Assembly (NCBI GenBank): GCA_016790965.1
Contig: JAEUNZ010000031.1
Span: 1 to 64,000, forward strand
DNA from: SSSZ01 sp016790965
Lineage (GTDB): Bacteria > Pseudomonadota > Gammaproteobacteria > Burkholderiales > Rhodocyclaceae
Length of the DNA stretch: 64,000 nucleotides
Direction: 5' to 3'
Position numbers and translations under genes: made by a program. Shown here in pieces: positions 6,806 through 15,273 of this stretch. The notes under the pieces are model-generated. The model was not told where the DNA came from, did no database searches, and worked only from the letters and a program-made list of their open reading frames with translations. Every line of letters begins with the position of its first letter. Within the stretch, counting starts at the first letter, position 1.

Positions 6806-9805
6806 TTGACCAGCTTGCATGAAACGGCGTACCCGCGCCTGAAATCCGACCCGTCGCCGCGTGAACTGGACGAACTCTATTCGCCGACGGTCGAGGAAAT
6901 CGCCTTAGCCGCCAGCGTAGCCCGCCGCCCGATCCTCCGCGCTGTCCTGCTGCTGCATCTCAAGGTCTTCCAGAGACTTGGCTACTTCACCAGGCTCCAC
7001 GAGGTGCCCGGCCCGATCCGCGACCATGTCGTCGCGCACATGGGCATTTCGCGACCGCCGAACCTGACGGAGTTGAAACAGTTCGAGGCCTCGCCGTCGC
7101 GGTCGCGAACCCTGATCGCGGTGCGCCGCTACCTCGGCGTGAGGCCCCTCGACGACGCCGGCGACGCCTGGCTCGGGCAGGTTGCCGAAAGCGCCGCACA
7201 AACCCGGCATTCGATCGCCGACATCATCAACGTGATGCTCGAGGAGTTGGTCCACCACCGCTACGAATTGCCTGCGTTCTCGGCGCTCGACCGAATTGCA
7301 GGCACCGCCCGCGAGAAGGTCCATCGCCAGCACTTCGGCAGCATCACCGACCAACTCACGCCGCCCACCCGGGCGTTGATCGATGCCCTGTTCAAGACAG
7401 CGCCGGGTGAGCCTGCTTCCGGGTGGCAGATGCTCAAGCGCGAGCCGAAGCGACCGACCAACAAGGAGACCCGCGGCTACTTGCATCACGTGCGTCGCCT
7501 GCAGCATCTCGTCGAGCAATTACCGACGCCGAACATCCCGGTGCCAAAGCTGAAGCAGTACCGCGTACTGGCGCGTGCGCTCGACGCCGGCGAGATGGCG
7601 GAGCTCAAGCCACAGAAGCGGTACGCGCTGGCCGTCATCTTCGTCCGCAGCCAGTACGCCCAATCACTCGACGATGCCGCCGACCTGTTCATCCGCCTGA
7701 TGCAGAACCTGGAAAACCTGGCGCGGCAGAAGCTGCTCGAATTCCAGCAGGATCACCTGCAGCGGACCGACATGCTGGTTGGCCAACTCAAGGACATCCT
7801 GACGGCCCTTAAGCTGGAGGGAAGCGATACGCAGCGGGTCGAAGCCATCCGCACAACGCTGGTCGCCGACGTCGACGTGCTTCTGACATCGTGCGACGAG
7901 CACCTGGCCTACGCCGGGCGCAACCACCTGCCGTTTCTGCTCCAGCCGTACAAGTCGGTTCGCGCGCAGCTGCTCAACTGCATCGAGATCGTCTCACTCC
8001 GGAGCAGTTCCGAGGACCAGTCGATGGAGCGCATGCTTGGCGCGCTGCAGGCGCTGCGCGCCAATCGCAACGACACGGTCTCGCTGGCGTCGCTGGCGCT
8101 CGATGAGGGACGTGATTTTCACTGGATGTCAGCGCAATGGCGAAAACTGGTTCTGGTCAAACCGGCCGGCCGCGCCAAAGCGGAAGCCCTGCATCGTCGT
8201 TACTTCGAATTGGCCGTCCTGCAAGAGATCAAGGACGAGCTCAAATCCGGCGATCTGTTCATCAAGCACGGCGAGCGCTACGACGACTATCGGGAGCAAC
8301 TGGTCGACGACGCCACCTACCAGAAGGAGGTGATCGACTACGGCGCGGTGACCGGCATCGACATCCACCCGGCGAGCTTCATGAAGGAACTGAAGGAAGC
8401 GATGGTAGCGGCCGCCCGCGAGGTTGACGAAGGTTTCCCGGAAAACGCCCATGCCGAGATCGTCGATGGGCGCCTGATTCTCAGGAAGCCGCCACGCACG
8501 GATTCGATCGAAGCGATCGCCAAGCTTGATGCCCTGATCACCGAACGCATGGAAACGGCCAGCATCGTCGACGTGCTGATCGACTCCGAACGCTGGCTCG
8601 ACCTGCACAAGCTTTTCCGCCCGCTCGCCGGTACCGAGAGCCGGCTCGATGACTTGCGCATGCGTTTCATTACGACGCTCTTCTGCTACGGCTGCAATCT
8701 CGGACCAGTCCAGACCGCCAAGTCGATCAAGGGCCTGAGTCGCCGCCAGATCTCCTGGCTCAACCTCAAGTACGTCAGCGAGGACGTCCTCGACAAGGCC
8801 ATCGTCAAGGTGATCAACGCCTTCAACAAATTCGAACTGCCGGGCTATTGGGGCAACGGGAAGCATGCGTCGGCCGACGGCACGAAGTGGAATCTCTACG
8901 AGCAGAACCTGCTATCCGAACACCACATCCGCTACGGCGGTTACGGCGGCATTGGCTATTACCACGTCTCCGACAAATTCATCGCTCTGTTCAGCCGCTT
9001 CATTTCCTGCGGCACCTACGAGGGGATCTACATCCTTGACGGCCTGATGAGCAACGAATCCGACATCCGGCCCGACACGATCCACGGCGACACGCAGGCG
9101 CAAAGCTTGCCAGTGTTCGCGCTGGCGCACCTGCTGGGGATCAAGCTGATGCCTCGAATCCGAGGCATCAAGGATCTGATTTTTCACCGCCCCGAGCCAG
9201 GCATTACCTACGCGAACATCAATTCCTTGTTCAGCGACTCGATCGACTGGCGACTGATCGAAACCCACATGCCGGACATGCTGCGCGTGGCGGTGTCAAT
9301 CAAGCTGGGCAAGATCTCGGCATCGGCCATCCTGCGGCGCCTCGGCACCTACAGCCGGAAAAACAAGCTCTATTTCGCCTTCCGGGAACTCGGCAAGGTG
9401 ATTCGCACGATGTTCCTGCTGAGCTACATCGGCGACGTCGAACTGCGCCGGGTCATTCACGCCGAAACGAACAAGAGCGAGCAGTTCAACGCCTTCGCCC
9501 AGTGGTCATTTTTCGGTGGGGAGGGGATCATCGCGGAAAACATCAGGCACGAGCAGCGCAAGGTCGTGAAATACAACCACCTGGTCGCGAATATGGTCAT
9601 CCTGCACAACGTGGCCGGGATGACGCGAGTTCTCCACGACCTCGCGCTCGAAGGCCACGAGATCACCGCCGAAATCTTGGGGGGCTTGGCGCCGTACCGG
9701 AACTCGCACATCAACCGCTTCGGTTACTACCTGCTGGATTTCCGGCGGAGGGTGGCGCAGATGAACGCTGGAATGCGGATTCCTGTTGTGGAAACAGTTG
9801 GTTAG
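6806..9805 (+). CDS. tnpA: Tn3-family transposase with DUF4158 N-terminus
   Basis: A 999-residue transposase, the normal length for Tn3 TnpA. The start is taken as TTG 6806 because the protein then begins (M)TSLHETAYPRLKSDPSPREL, as in relatives. Order: DUF4158 N-terminal domain, helical middle, DDE catalytic domain. Likely catalytic acids are Asp in KHASADGTKW, Asp in IHGDTQAQS and Glu in ETNKSEQFN. It is flanked on both sides by tyrosine recombinase genes on the same strand. I could not find a GGGG...TAAG terminal repeat next to the block, so the element's ends are unknown and it may no longer be mobile. A second DUF4158 transposase (24,529-27,540) differs clearly in sequence. Confidence 0.9.
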   Translation: MTSLHETAYPRLKSDPSPRELDELYSPTVEEIALAASVARRPILRAVLLLHLKVFQRLGYFTRLHEVPGPIRDHVVAHMGISRPPNLTELKQFEASPSRSRTLIAVRRYLGVRPLDDAGDAWLGQVAESAAQTRHSIADIINVMLEELVHHRYELPAFSALDRIAGTAREKVHRQHFGSITDQLTPPTRALIDALFKTAPGEPASGWQMLKREPKRPTNKETRGYLHHVRRLQHLVEQLPTPNIPVPKLKQYRVLARALDAGEMAELKPQKRYALAVIFVRSQYAQSLDDAADLFIRLMQNLENLARQKLLEFQQDHLQRTDMLVGQLKDILTALKLEGSDTQRVEAIRTTLVADVDVLLTSCDEHLAYAGRNHLPFLLQPYKSVRAQLLNCIEIVSLRSSSEDQSMERMLGALQALRANRNDTVSLASLALDEGRDFHWMSAQWRKLVLVKPAGRAKAEALHRRYFELAVLQEIKDELKSGDLFIKHGERYDDYREQLVDDATYQKEVIDYGAVTGIDIHPASFMKELKEAMVAAAREVDEGFPENAHAEIVDGRLILRKPPRTDSIEAIAKLDALITERMETASIVDVLIDSERWLDLHKLFRPLAGTESRLDDLRMRFITTLFCYGCNLGPVQTAKSIKGLSRRQISWLNLKYVSEDVLDKAIVKVINAFNKFELPGYWGNGKHASADGTKWNLYEQNLLSEHHIRYGGYGGIGYYHVSDKFIALFSRFISCGTYEGIYILDGLMSNESDIRPDTIHGDTQAQSLPVFALAHLLGIKLMPRIRGIKDLIFHRPEPGITYANINSLFSDSIDWRLIETHMPDMLRVAVSIKLGKISASAILRRLGTYSRKNKLYFAFRELGKVIRTMFLLSYIGDVELRRVIHAETNKSEQFNAFAQWSFFGGEGIIAENIRHEQRKVVKYNHLVANMVILHNVAGMTRVLHDLALEGHEITAEILGGLAPYRNSHINRFGYYLLDFRRRVAQMNAGMRIPVVETVG

Positions 9806-9850
9806 GCTGCTTTTTGCTGACTTTTACATGAATCCCTGCCGACCCTCAAC

Positions 9851-10990
9851 TTGAGCCTGCCGCGTGAGTTGGACGGTTCGGCCGGCAGCAACCGCGCCAA
9901 GATCGAGAGTACGGTGATTTCCGCCAGAAACGACTTGCAGGCGATTGTTGCCTGGTTGGCGCGCTTTACCGACACCAAGACCACCTTCGACAATTACCGC
10001 AAGGAAGCCGAACGACTGCTTCTCTGGAGCATCGTCGAACTACGTAAGCCCCTGTCGTCGCTAACCCACGAGGACCTCCTGGTGTATCAGCGTTTTCTTG
10101 CGGACCCGCAGCCGGCCAGTCGCTGGATTTTCCTGAATGGGCGCAAGCCCGCGCGCCAAGATGCGCGCTGGCGTCCGTTCGCTGGGCCACTCGCGGCCAC
10201 TAGCCAGCGCCAAGCCCTGGTGATCCTCAATGCGATGTTCTCGTGGCTGGTGAATGCTGGTTACCTGGCCGGCAACCCGTTGTCGCTCTCCCGGCAGCGC
10301 AGCCGGCGAGCCAAGCCGCGGGTAACCCGCTACTTGGACGACGACCTGTGGCAGGCGGTTAAGGCAACCATCGCCGCCCTGCCGCGGGAGACCGAACGGG
10401 AACGGGAGCACTACGCCCGGGCGCGCTGGACGTTTTCCCTGCTGTACGGGTGCGGGTTACGCATCTCCGAGATCGCAAGCAATACGATGGGCGGCTTTTT
10501 CTGCCGCAAGGATGCTCAGTACGAGGACCGGTGGTGGCTGGAGATCGTCGGCAAAGGCGATAAGGTCCGGATCATCCCTATCACCAACGAGCTTTTGGCG
10601 GAACTGATCCGTTATCGTCGGGAATACGGACTGGCGCCGCTGCCCGTGCCCGGCGATACGACGCCGCTGGTCTTGACCATCGCTGGGAAGCCGAAGCCGC
10701 TCACGCGCTCCGCGCTGCACGGCATCATCAAGCGGGTTTTCCAGGCGACAGCCGAAACGACGGCGCTTCGGGGCGAGGATATGGCGCACCAAGTCGAGCG
10801 CTTGCGGCGCGCCTCGGCACACTGGCTGCGCCACACGGCAGGTTCTCGCATGGCGGATGCCCAGATGGACCTACGGCACGTCCGCGACAATCTGGGCCAT
10901 GAATCGCTCACCACTACTTCTGTATACCTACATTCCAGTGACGACGCCAGGCACCGGGAGACGGAGGAGAAGCATCGGCTGGATTGGTAA
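9851..10990 (+). CDS. Site-specific tyrosine recombinase, second of two
   Basis: A 379-residue integrase of the XerC/D-like class. A core-binding domain (DNYRKEAERLLLW...LTHEDLLVYQRFL) is followed by a catalytic domain with Arg in YGCGLRISEI, H..R in HWLRHTAGSRM and the LGHESLTTTSVYLH box with the nucleophile Tyr. All five key residues seem present. It starts at a TTG 45 bp after the transposase stop, so co-transcription is likely. Its sequence is unrelated to the recombinase at 5422 beyond the family level, so the two are not a simple duplication. It may integrate or excise the island. No att site was recognised. Confidence 0.8.
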   Translation: MSLPRELDGSAGSNRAKIESTVISARNDLQAIVAWLARFTDTKTTFDNYRKEAERLLLWSIVELRKPLSSLTHEDLLVYQRFLADPQPASRWIFLNGRKPARQDARWRPFAGPLAATSQRQALVILNAMFSWLVNAGYLAGNPLSLSRQRSRRAKPRVTRYLDDDLWQAVKATIAALPRETEREREHYARARWTFSLLYGCGLRISEIASNTMGGFFCRKDAQYEDRWWLEIVGKGDKVRIIPITNELLAELIRYRREYGLAPLPVPGDTTPLVLTIAGKPKPLTRSALHGIIKRVFQATAETTALRGEDMAHQVERLRRASAHWLRHTAGSRMADAQMDLRHVRDNLGHESLTTTSVYLHSSDDARHRETEEKHRLDW

Positions 10991-11060
10991 TCGCCTATTG
11001 AGGCGCTGTGCCTTGAGGTGTAGAAGCGGTGCCGTTGGCCCTACCAAGACTAATTTCCAC

Positions 11061-11083
11061 TTGACGGATTCCGCATGGCGGAA
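11061..11083 (+). promoter_or_regulatory. Probable higBA promoter and HigA operator
   Basis: A -35-like TTGACG at 11061-11066 is followed by the perfect palindrome TTCCGC-ATG-GCGGAA at 11069-11083, inside the promoter spacer and 11 bp before the higB start codon. HigA-type antitoxins usually autorepress through such a palindrome. The -10 box is not clear. Confidence 0.5.
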
Positions 11084-11094
11084 CAACATTGGCA

Positions 11095-11373
11095 ATGATT
11101 CACTCGTTCGTCTGTCTCGATACCGAGGCGCTTTTCCATAGTCAAGCGGTTCCCCGGTTCAAGAACATCGAACGGGTAGCGCGACGCAAGCTGCTGCAAC
11201 TGCATGCGGCCACCGAGCTGGCCAGCTTGAGGATTCCTCCCGGCAACCAGCTCGAAGCCTTGAAGGGCGACCGCAAGGGGCAGCACAGCATCCGCATCAA
11301 CGACCAGTGGCGCGTGTGCTTTGTCTGGCGTGAGGACGGTGCGCACCAGGTTGAAATTGTGGACTACCACTAG
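11095..11373 (+). CDS. higB: HigB-type toxin (RelE/ParE superfamily)
   Basis: A 92-residue protein of the killer-protein family of plasmid maintenance systems, predicted ribosome-dependent mRNA endonuclease. Seen: MIHSFVCLDTEALF at the start, then RRKLLQLHAA, LRIPPGNQLEALKGDRKGQHSIRINDQWRVCF and a final IVDYH. The RINDQWR strand carries the family's conserved basic residue. It lies 9 bp upstream of the HigA antitoxin gene, toxin first, which is the higBA order. Start ATG 11095; an in-frame TTG at 11089 is possible. Confidence 0.9.
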   Translation: MIHSFVCLDTEALFHSQAVPRFKNIERVARRKLLQLHAATELASLRIPPGNQLEALKGDRKGQHSIRINDQWRVCFVWREDGAHQVEIVDYH

Positions 11374-11382
11374 GAGCTGAAC

Positions 11383-11691
11383 ATGGCTGAATTGCTCGAC
11401 GAAATCCATCCCGGTGAAATTCTGCTGGAGGACTTCATGAAGCCGATGGGTATCACGGCTCGCCAGCTCGCGGCCGACATTGACGTTTCCCCCAGCCGCA
11501 TTAGCGAACTGGTGCATGGCGCACGGCCGATTACTGCGGATACCGCCCTGCGCCTGGGACTGTTCTTCGAAATGGACCCGCGTTTCTGGATGAATCTCCA
11601 AACCGAGTTCGATATGCGCATGGCCACCCGCGAGTTAAAGGACAAGATCGCACCCCGCGTGCGCGTTTTCCATCACCCGGTCGCTCCTTAG
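11383..11691 (+). CDS. higA: HigA-type antitoxin (XRE helix-turn-helix)
   Basis: A 102-residue antitoxin of the HigA/VapI group. It starts MAELLDEIHPGEILLEDFMKP and holds a helix-turn-helix at about residues 22-60 (ARQLAADIDVSPSRISELVHGARPIT). This is followed by the family motif DTALRLGLFFEMDPRFWMNLQ. It neutralises HigB by direct binding and should repress the operon through the palindrome before higB. An AGGAGC ribosome-binding sequence precedes the ATG. Confidence 0.92.
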   Translation: MAELLDEIHPGEILLEDFMKPMGITARQLAADIDVSPSRISELVHGARPITADTALRLGLFFEMDPRFWMNLQTEFDMRMATRELKDKIAPRVRVFHHPVAP

Positions 11692-11825
11692 GAAAAACAA
11701 CATGAATCGCTTTCTTCCACGTCGGCCTACCTTCCTTTCAGAGGCGATGCGACCCACAGGAAACGGCAGAAAAACATCGACTTGATTGGTGACGCGCCCT
11801 TGGGGCTCATGGCTCGGCTCTGATT

Positions 11826-11855
11826 TTGATCGGCTATAGCTATCTCTGGTACACT
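11826..11855 (+). promoter_or_regulatory. Possible czcI promoter, almost leaderless
   Basis: TTGATC (11826-11831) and TACACT (11850-11855) are 18 bp apart. The czcI GTG lies only 7 bp after the -10 box, so transcription from here would start about at the start codon. No ribosome-binding sequence is visible. Confidence 0.35.
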
Positions 11856-11862
11856 CGTTGCG

Positions 11863-12213
11863 GTGAAGAAACTGTTCGTGATCCTCCTCTTGGTGATCCT
11901 GCCCTTCCAGCTCGCATGGGCTGGCGCGGGCGTCTATTGCCAGCACGAGACAGGAAAAGCCGCGCAGCACTTCGGGCATCACGAGCACCAGCACACCGGA
12001 CTCGGCGACCAGGGCCAGAGCGATTCGGGTAAGCTCAACCTGGGAGCCGACAACGATTGCAGTTCCCATCTGAACGGTTTCAACTGCTTCGTGAACAGCC
12101 AGGAAGCAATGGCATTTGCCCTTGCGATGGTGTTCGACGACAGCCGCTCTCCCCACTACGCCTCGCATATTCCCGACGGCCCCGAGCGGCCGGACAGACA
12201 ATTCGCCGCCTAA
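11863..12213 (+). CDS. czcI: CzcI-like periplasmic regulator/accessory protein of Czc efflux
   Basis: A 116-residue exported protein. A signal peptide (KKLFVILLLVILPFQLAWA) is followed by YCQHETG and a His-rich GHHEHQH segment, then paired Cys (DNDCSSH...FNCF). This pattern fits CzcI of Cupriavidus and relatives, a small periplasmic protein encoded ahead of czcCBA and implicated in control of the operon. The GTG start is dictated by the signal peptide; no ATG fits. It is the first gene of a same-strand run leading into czcC, czcB and czcA. Confidence 0.8.
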   Translation: MKKLFVILLLVILPFQLAWAGAGVYCQHETGKAAQHFGHHEHQHTGLGDQGQSDSGKLNLGADNDCSSHLNGFNCFVNSQEAMAFALAMVFDDSRSPHYASHIPDGPERPDRQFAA

Positions 12214-12302
12214 GCCCGGCGAGATACCCCTCATTTTTCTGCGGCTGAGTTAGCCGCCATTTCGGTCTCGCCGGATTGTCCCTGTTCAACAAGGAGAATT
12301 CG

Positions 12303-13643
12303 ATGCGTAGACCACGCATATCGTCTATCAGGCTGCTGGGATTGGCGGCCGTCATTGTCAGCCCGCTGGTTACCTCGGCACTGGCGCAGCCCCTGGCCGC
12401 GCCTGGCATGGGGAATTCGTCTGCTTCACAGCCATTTCCCGGACCCGGCAAGGTGGAGCCGGCCGGTCCGCTCGATCTCGCCAGCGCTATCGACCTGGCC
12501 CTGTCCGCCAACCCGGCCTTGGCTGCCGCCGCACGCGAGTTGCAGGCCGTCGAGGGGGCTGTCATCCAGGCGGGCGTGCGCCCCAACCCTGAAATCTCGA
12601 CCTTGGTCGAGGACACCCAGCAAAAGGCTACCCGCACGACAACGCTGCAGATCAATCAGGCTATCGAGCTGGGCGGCAAGCGCGCCGCCCGCATCGAGTC
12701 GGCCGAGCGCGGACGCGACGTGGCCGCCGCCGACCTGGCCGCCCAAGGCTTGGAGACCCGCGCTGCGGTCGTGGCGGCCTTCTTCGATGTGCTGGTGGCG
12801 CAAGAGCGCGTCCGGCTCGCCGAAGCCTTGCTCGACCTCGCCCAGCGAGCGGCGCAAGTCGCGTCGCGGCGGGTCGCTGCGGGGAAAGTTTCGCCGGTGG
12901 AGGAAACCAAGGCCCGGGTAGCGGAAGCTTCTGTTCGGGTGGAGTTCAACCTGGCCCAGGGGGAATTAGCCGCTGCACGCAAACGCCTGGCTGCAACCTG
13001 GGGCAACCCGGCACCGCGCTTCGAACGGGCCGATGGGCGAACCGAGGCGTTGCCTACCGTGCTGTCCTCGGAAGAGATCCGCTCCCGTTTGGCGGTTTCA
13101 CCCGCCCTGGCTCGCGCCCGCCTTGAAGTCGACCGCCGTTCGGCGCTGGCCGAAGTCGAGCGGACGCGCCGGATTCCCAACGTGACCGTGACTGTGGGCG
13201 CGCAACGGGTCGAGGAACTCGGCCGCAACCAAGCCATCGTGGGCCTATCGGTTCCGCTCCCGCTTTTTGACCGCAACCAGGGCAATCTGCTCGAAGCCCT
13301 GCGGCGCGCCGACAAGGCCCGTGATGAACTGGCGGCGACGGAAATACGCTTGTCTACCGAGGTCGCGCAAGCCTACGAGCGGCTCAAAGCGCTCAGCCTT
13401 GAAGTCGACACACTGCAAAAAGACATCCTGCCCGGCGCCCAGAGCGCCTACGAGGCGGCCAGCAAGGGTTACGAGTTGGGCAAATTCAACTTCCTGGAGG
13501 TGCTGGATGCGCAACGCACCTTCTTCCAGGCGCGTTCCCAATACCTGCGCGCCCTGGCCGACGCCCATCGTGCTTCAGCCGACATCGACCGCGTACTCGG
13601 CGCCACGACCACAACAGAACCCGCCGGCAAGAGCCAACCGTAG
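12303..13643 (+). CDS. czcC: Outer-membrane factor of Czc cation efflux (TolC family)
   Basis: A 446-residue outer-membrane channel subunit. A signal peptide (residues 1-30, ending about SALAQ) is followed by two repeats of the OEP/TolC fold, e.g. LDLASAIDLALSANPALAAAARELQAVEGAV, GVRPNPEIS and the matching LAVSPALARARLEVDRRSALAEVERTRRIPNVTVTVG. It ends with LGKFNFLEVLDAQRTFFQAR. Start ATG 12303 is preceded by AAGGAGA. It lies 9 bp before czcB. With CzcB and CzcA it would span the envelope and export divalent cations such as cobalt, zinc or cadmium. Confidence 0.92.
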   Translation: MRRPRISSIRLLGLAAVIVSPLVTSALAQPLAAPGMGNSSASQPFPGPGKVEPAGPLDLASAIDLALSANPALAAAARELQAVEGAVIQAGVRPNPEISTLVEDTQQKATRTTTLQINQAIELGGKRAARIESAERGRDVAAADLAAQGLETRAAVVAAFFDVLVAQERVRLAEALLDLAQRAAQVASRRVAAGKVSPVEETKARVAEASVRVEFNLAQGELAAARKRLAATWGNPAPRFERADGRTEALPTVLSSEEIRSRLAVSPALARARLEVDRRSALAEVERTRRIPNVTVTVGAQRVEELGRNQAIVGLSVPLPLFDRNQGNLLEALRRADKARDELAATEIRLSTEVAQAYERLKALSLEVDTLQKDILPGAQSAYEAASKGYELGKFNFLEVLDAQRTFFQARSQYLRALADAHRASADIDRVLGATTTTEPAGKSQP

Positions 13644-13652
13644 GAGCCCGAC

Positions 13653-15257
13653 GTGAAATTGAACCTGAATAAGCGACTCTCAAATCTCAGCCGGAAGCAA
13701 GGCATCGCCATCGTCGTCATCCTGGTTGTCGGTTTAGCGATTGGCGCCGCGATTCTCGGCACGAGCCCGTCCAAGCCCGTTGCCGAGGAGCATGAGCACG
13801 CGGATCATGTCGAGGCAAGAGGCCACGCTGATGCTGAACACCATGGCGGCAAGGGTACTGACGGCCATGAGCATGCCAAGGAACACGGTGATGCCGAGCA
13901 TCACGAGGGCGGGCCGGCAACCGGTCCGCACGGCGGCAAGCTGTTTGCCGAGGACGGCTTCGGCCTGGAAATCCTGCTGGCGGAAGAAGGTAGCGAACCC
14001 CGCTTCCGCATCTGGCTCTTCGGACAGGACAAGCCGCTCCCGCCCAGCGCGGCCAAGGTATCCGTTACCTTGGCGCGGTCCAGCGGGGAGAAGCAGGAGA
14101 TCGCCTTTGCGGTAGAAAAGGATTACCTGAAGAGCCTCGTGCCGATCGAGGAACCCCATGTCTTCGAAGCCACCATCGCCGCCCAGACCGCCGATGCCCC
14201 GTATCTATTCGCCTTTGCCCAAGAGGAAGGGAAGGTGGAACTCACCGAGGCACAAATCAAATCTGCCGCCATCAGCATCCAGAACGCCGCCCCGGCGCGG
14301 ATTAGGACTGCGGTGCAACTCCCCGGCGAGATCCGCTTCAACGAAGACCGGACGGCCCACGTCGTGCCGCGCCTGGCCGGCGTGGTGGAAAGCGTCCCGG
14401 CCAACCTGGGCCAGCCGGTGAAGAAGGGCCAGGTGCTGGCCGTCATCGCTAGCACCGGCCTGTCCGAACAGCGCAGCGAACTCCTGTCGGCCCAGAAGCG
14501 CCTCGCCCTGGCGAAATCCACCTATGAGCGGGAAAAGAAGCTCTGGGAGGAGAAGATTTCCGCCGAACAGGACTATCTCCAGGCGCAGCAGGCCCTGCGG
14601 GAAGCCGAAATCGCGGTGGCCAACGCCCAGCAGAAGCTCGTCGCCCTCGGCGCGAGCCCGCAGGCGTCGGGCGCACTCAACCGCTACGAGATCCGGGCGC
14701 CCTTCGACGGCATGGTGGTGGAGAAGCACATCGCCCTGGGTGAGGCCGTCAAGGATGACGCCAGCATTTTCACCATCTCCGACCTGTCCTCGGTCTGGGC
14801 CGAGATCATCGTGCCCGCCAAGGACCTGAACACGGTCCGGGTCGGCGAGAAGGTTGTCGTCAAGGCGACCGCCTTCGATTCGAAGGCGGAAGGCAAGGTC
14901 TCCTACGTGGGCGCGCTTCTCGGCCAGGAGACCCGCACTGCCAAGGCGCGGGTGACGCTCCCCAATCCGCAGATGGCATGGCGCCCGGGGCTCTTCGTCA
15001 GCGTCGAGGTGGTGTCGGGCGAAGCGGAGGTCCCGGTCGCCGTGGCAGCCGACGCCGTCCAGAGCGTCAATGAGCAGATGGTGGTCTTCGCCAAGGTGCC
15101 AGGCGGATTCGTCGCCCAGCCCGTCACCCTCGGGCGGTCCGACGGCAAGGTAGTCGAAGTGGTCCGTGGCCTGAAGCCGGGCATGCCCTACGCGGCGGCC
15201 GGCAGCTTCGTTGTCAAGTCGGAGCTGGGCAAGGGCAGCGCCGAGCACAGCCACTGA
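13653..15257 (+). CDS. czcB: Periplasmic adaptor (membrane fusion protein) of Czc efflux
   Basis: A 534-residue RND adaptor with an N-terminal membrane anchor (residues about 14-34). A long His/Asp/Glu-rich linker follows (about 40-95, with HEHADH, ADAEHHGG and EHAKEHGDAEHH), then the barrel-sandwich, helical hairpin (LLSAQKRLALAKSTYEREKKLWEEKIS) and beta-barrel domains. The His-rich linker is typical of CzcB/SilB-type adaptors, which bind the metal in the periplasm and hand it to the pump. Start is GTG 13653 with GGAGCCC upstream. It is followed 16 bp later by czcA. Confidence 0.93.
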   Translation: MKLNLNKRLSNLSRKQGIAIVVILVVGLAIGAAILGTSPSKPVAEEHEHADHVEARGHADAEHHGGKGTDGHEHAKEHGDAEHHEGGPATGPHGGKLFAEDGFGLEILLAEEGSEPRFRIWLFGQDKPLPPSAAKVSVTLARSSGEKQEIAFAVEKDYLKSLVPIEEPHVFEATIAAQTADAPYLFAFAQEEGKVELTEAQIKSAAISIQNAAPARIRTAVQLPGEIRFNEDRTAHVVPRLAGVVESVPANLGQPVKKGQVLAVIASTGLSEQRSELLSAQKRLALAKSTYEREKKLWEEKISAEQDYLQAQQALREAEIAVANAQQKLVALGASPQASGALNRYEIRAPFDGMVVEKHIALGEAVKDDASIFTISDLSSVWAEIIVPAKDLNTVRVGEKVVVKATAFDSKAEGKVSYVGALLGQETRTAKARVTLPNPQMAWRPGLFVSVEVVSGEAEVPVAVAADAVQSVNEQMVVFAKVPGGFVAQPVTLGRSDGKVVEVVRGLKPGMPYAAAGSFVVKSELGKGSAEHSH

Positions 15258-15273
15258 GACGGGAGACAACGAC

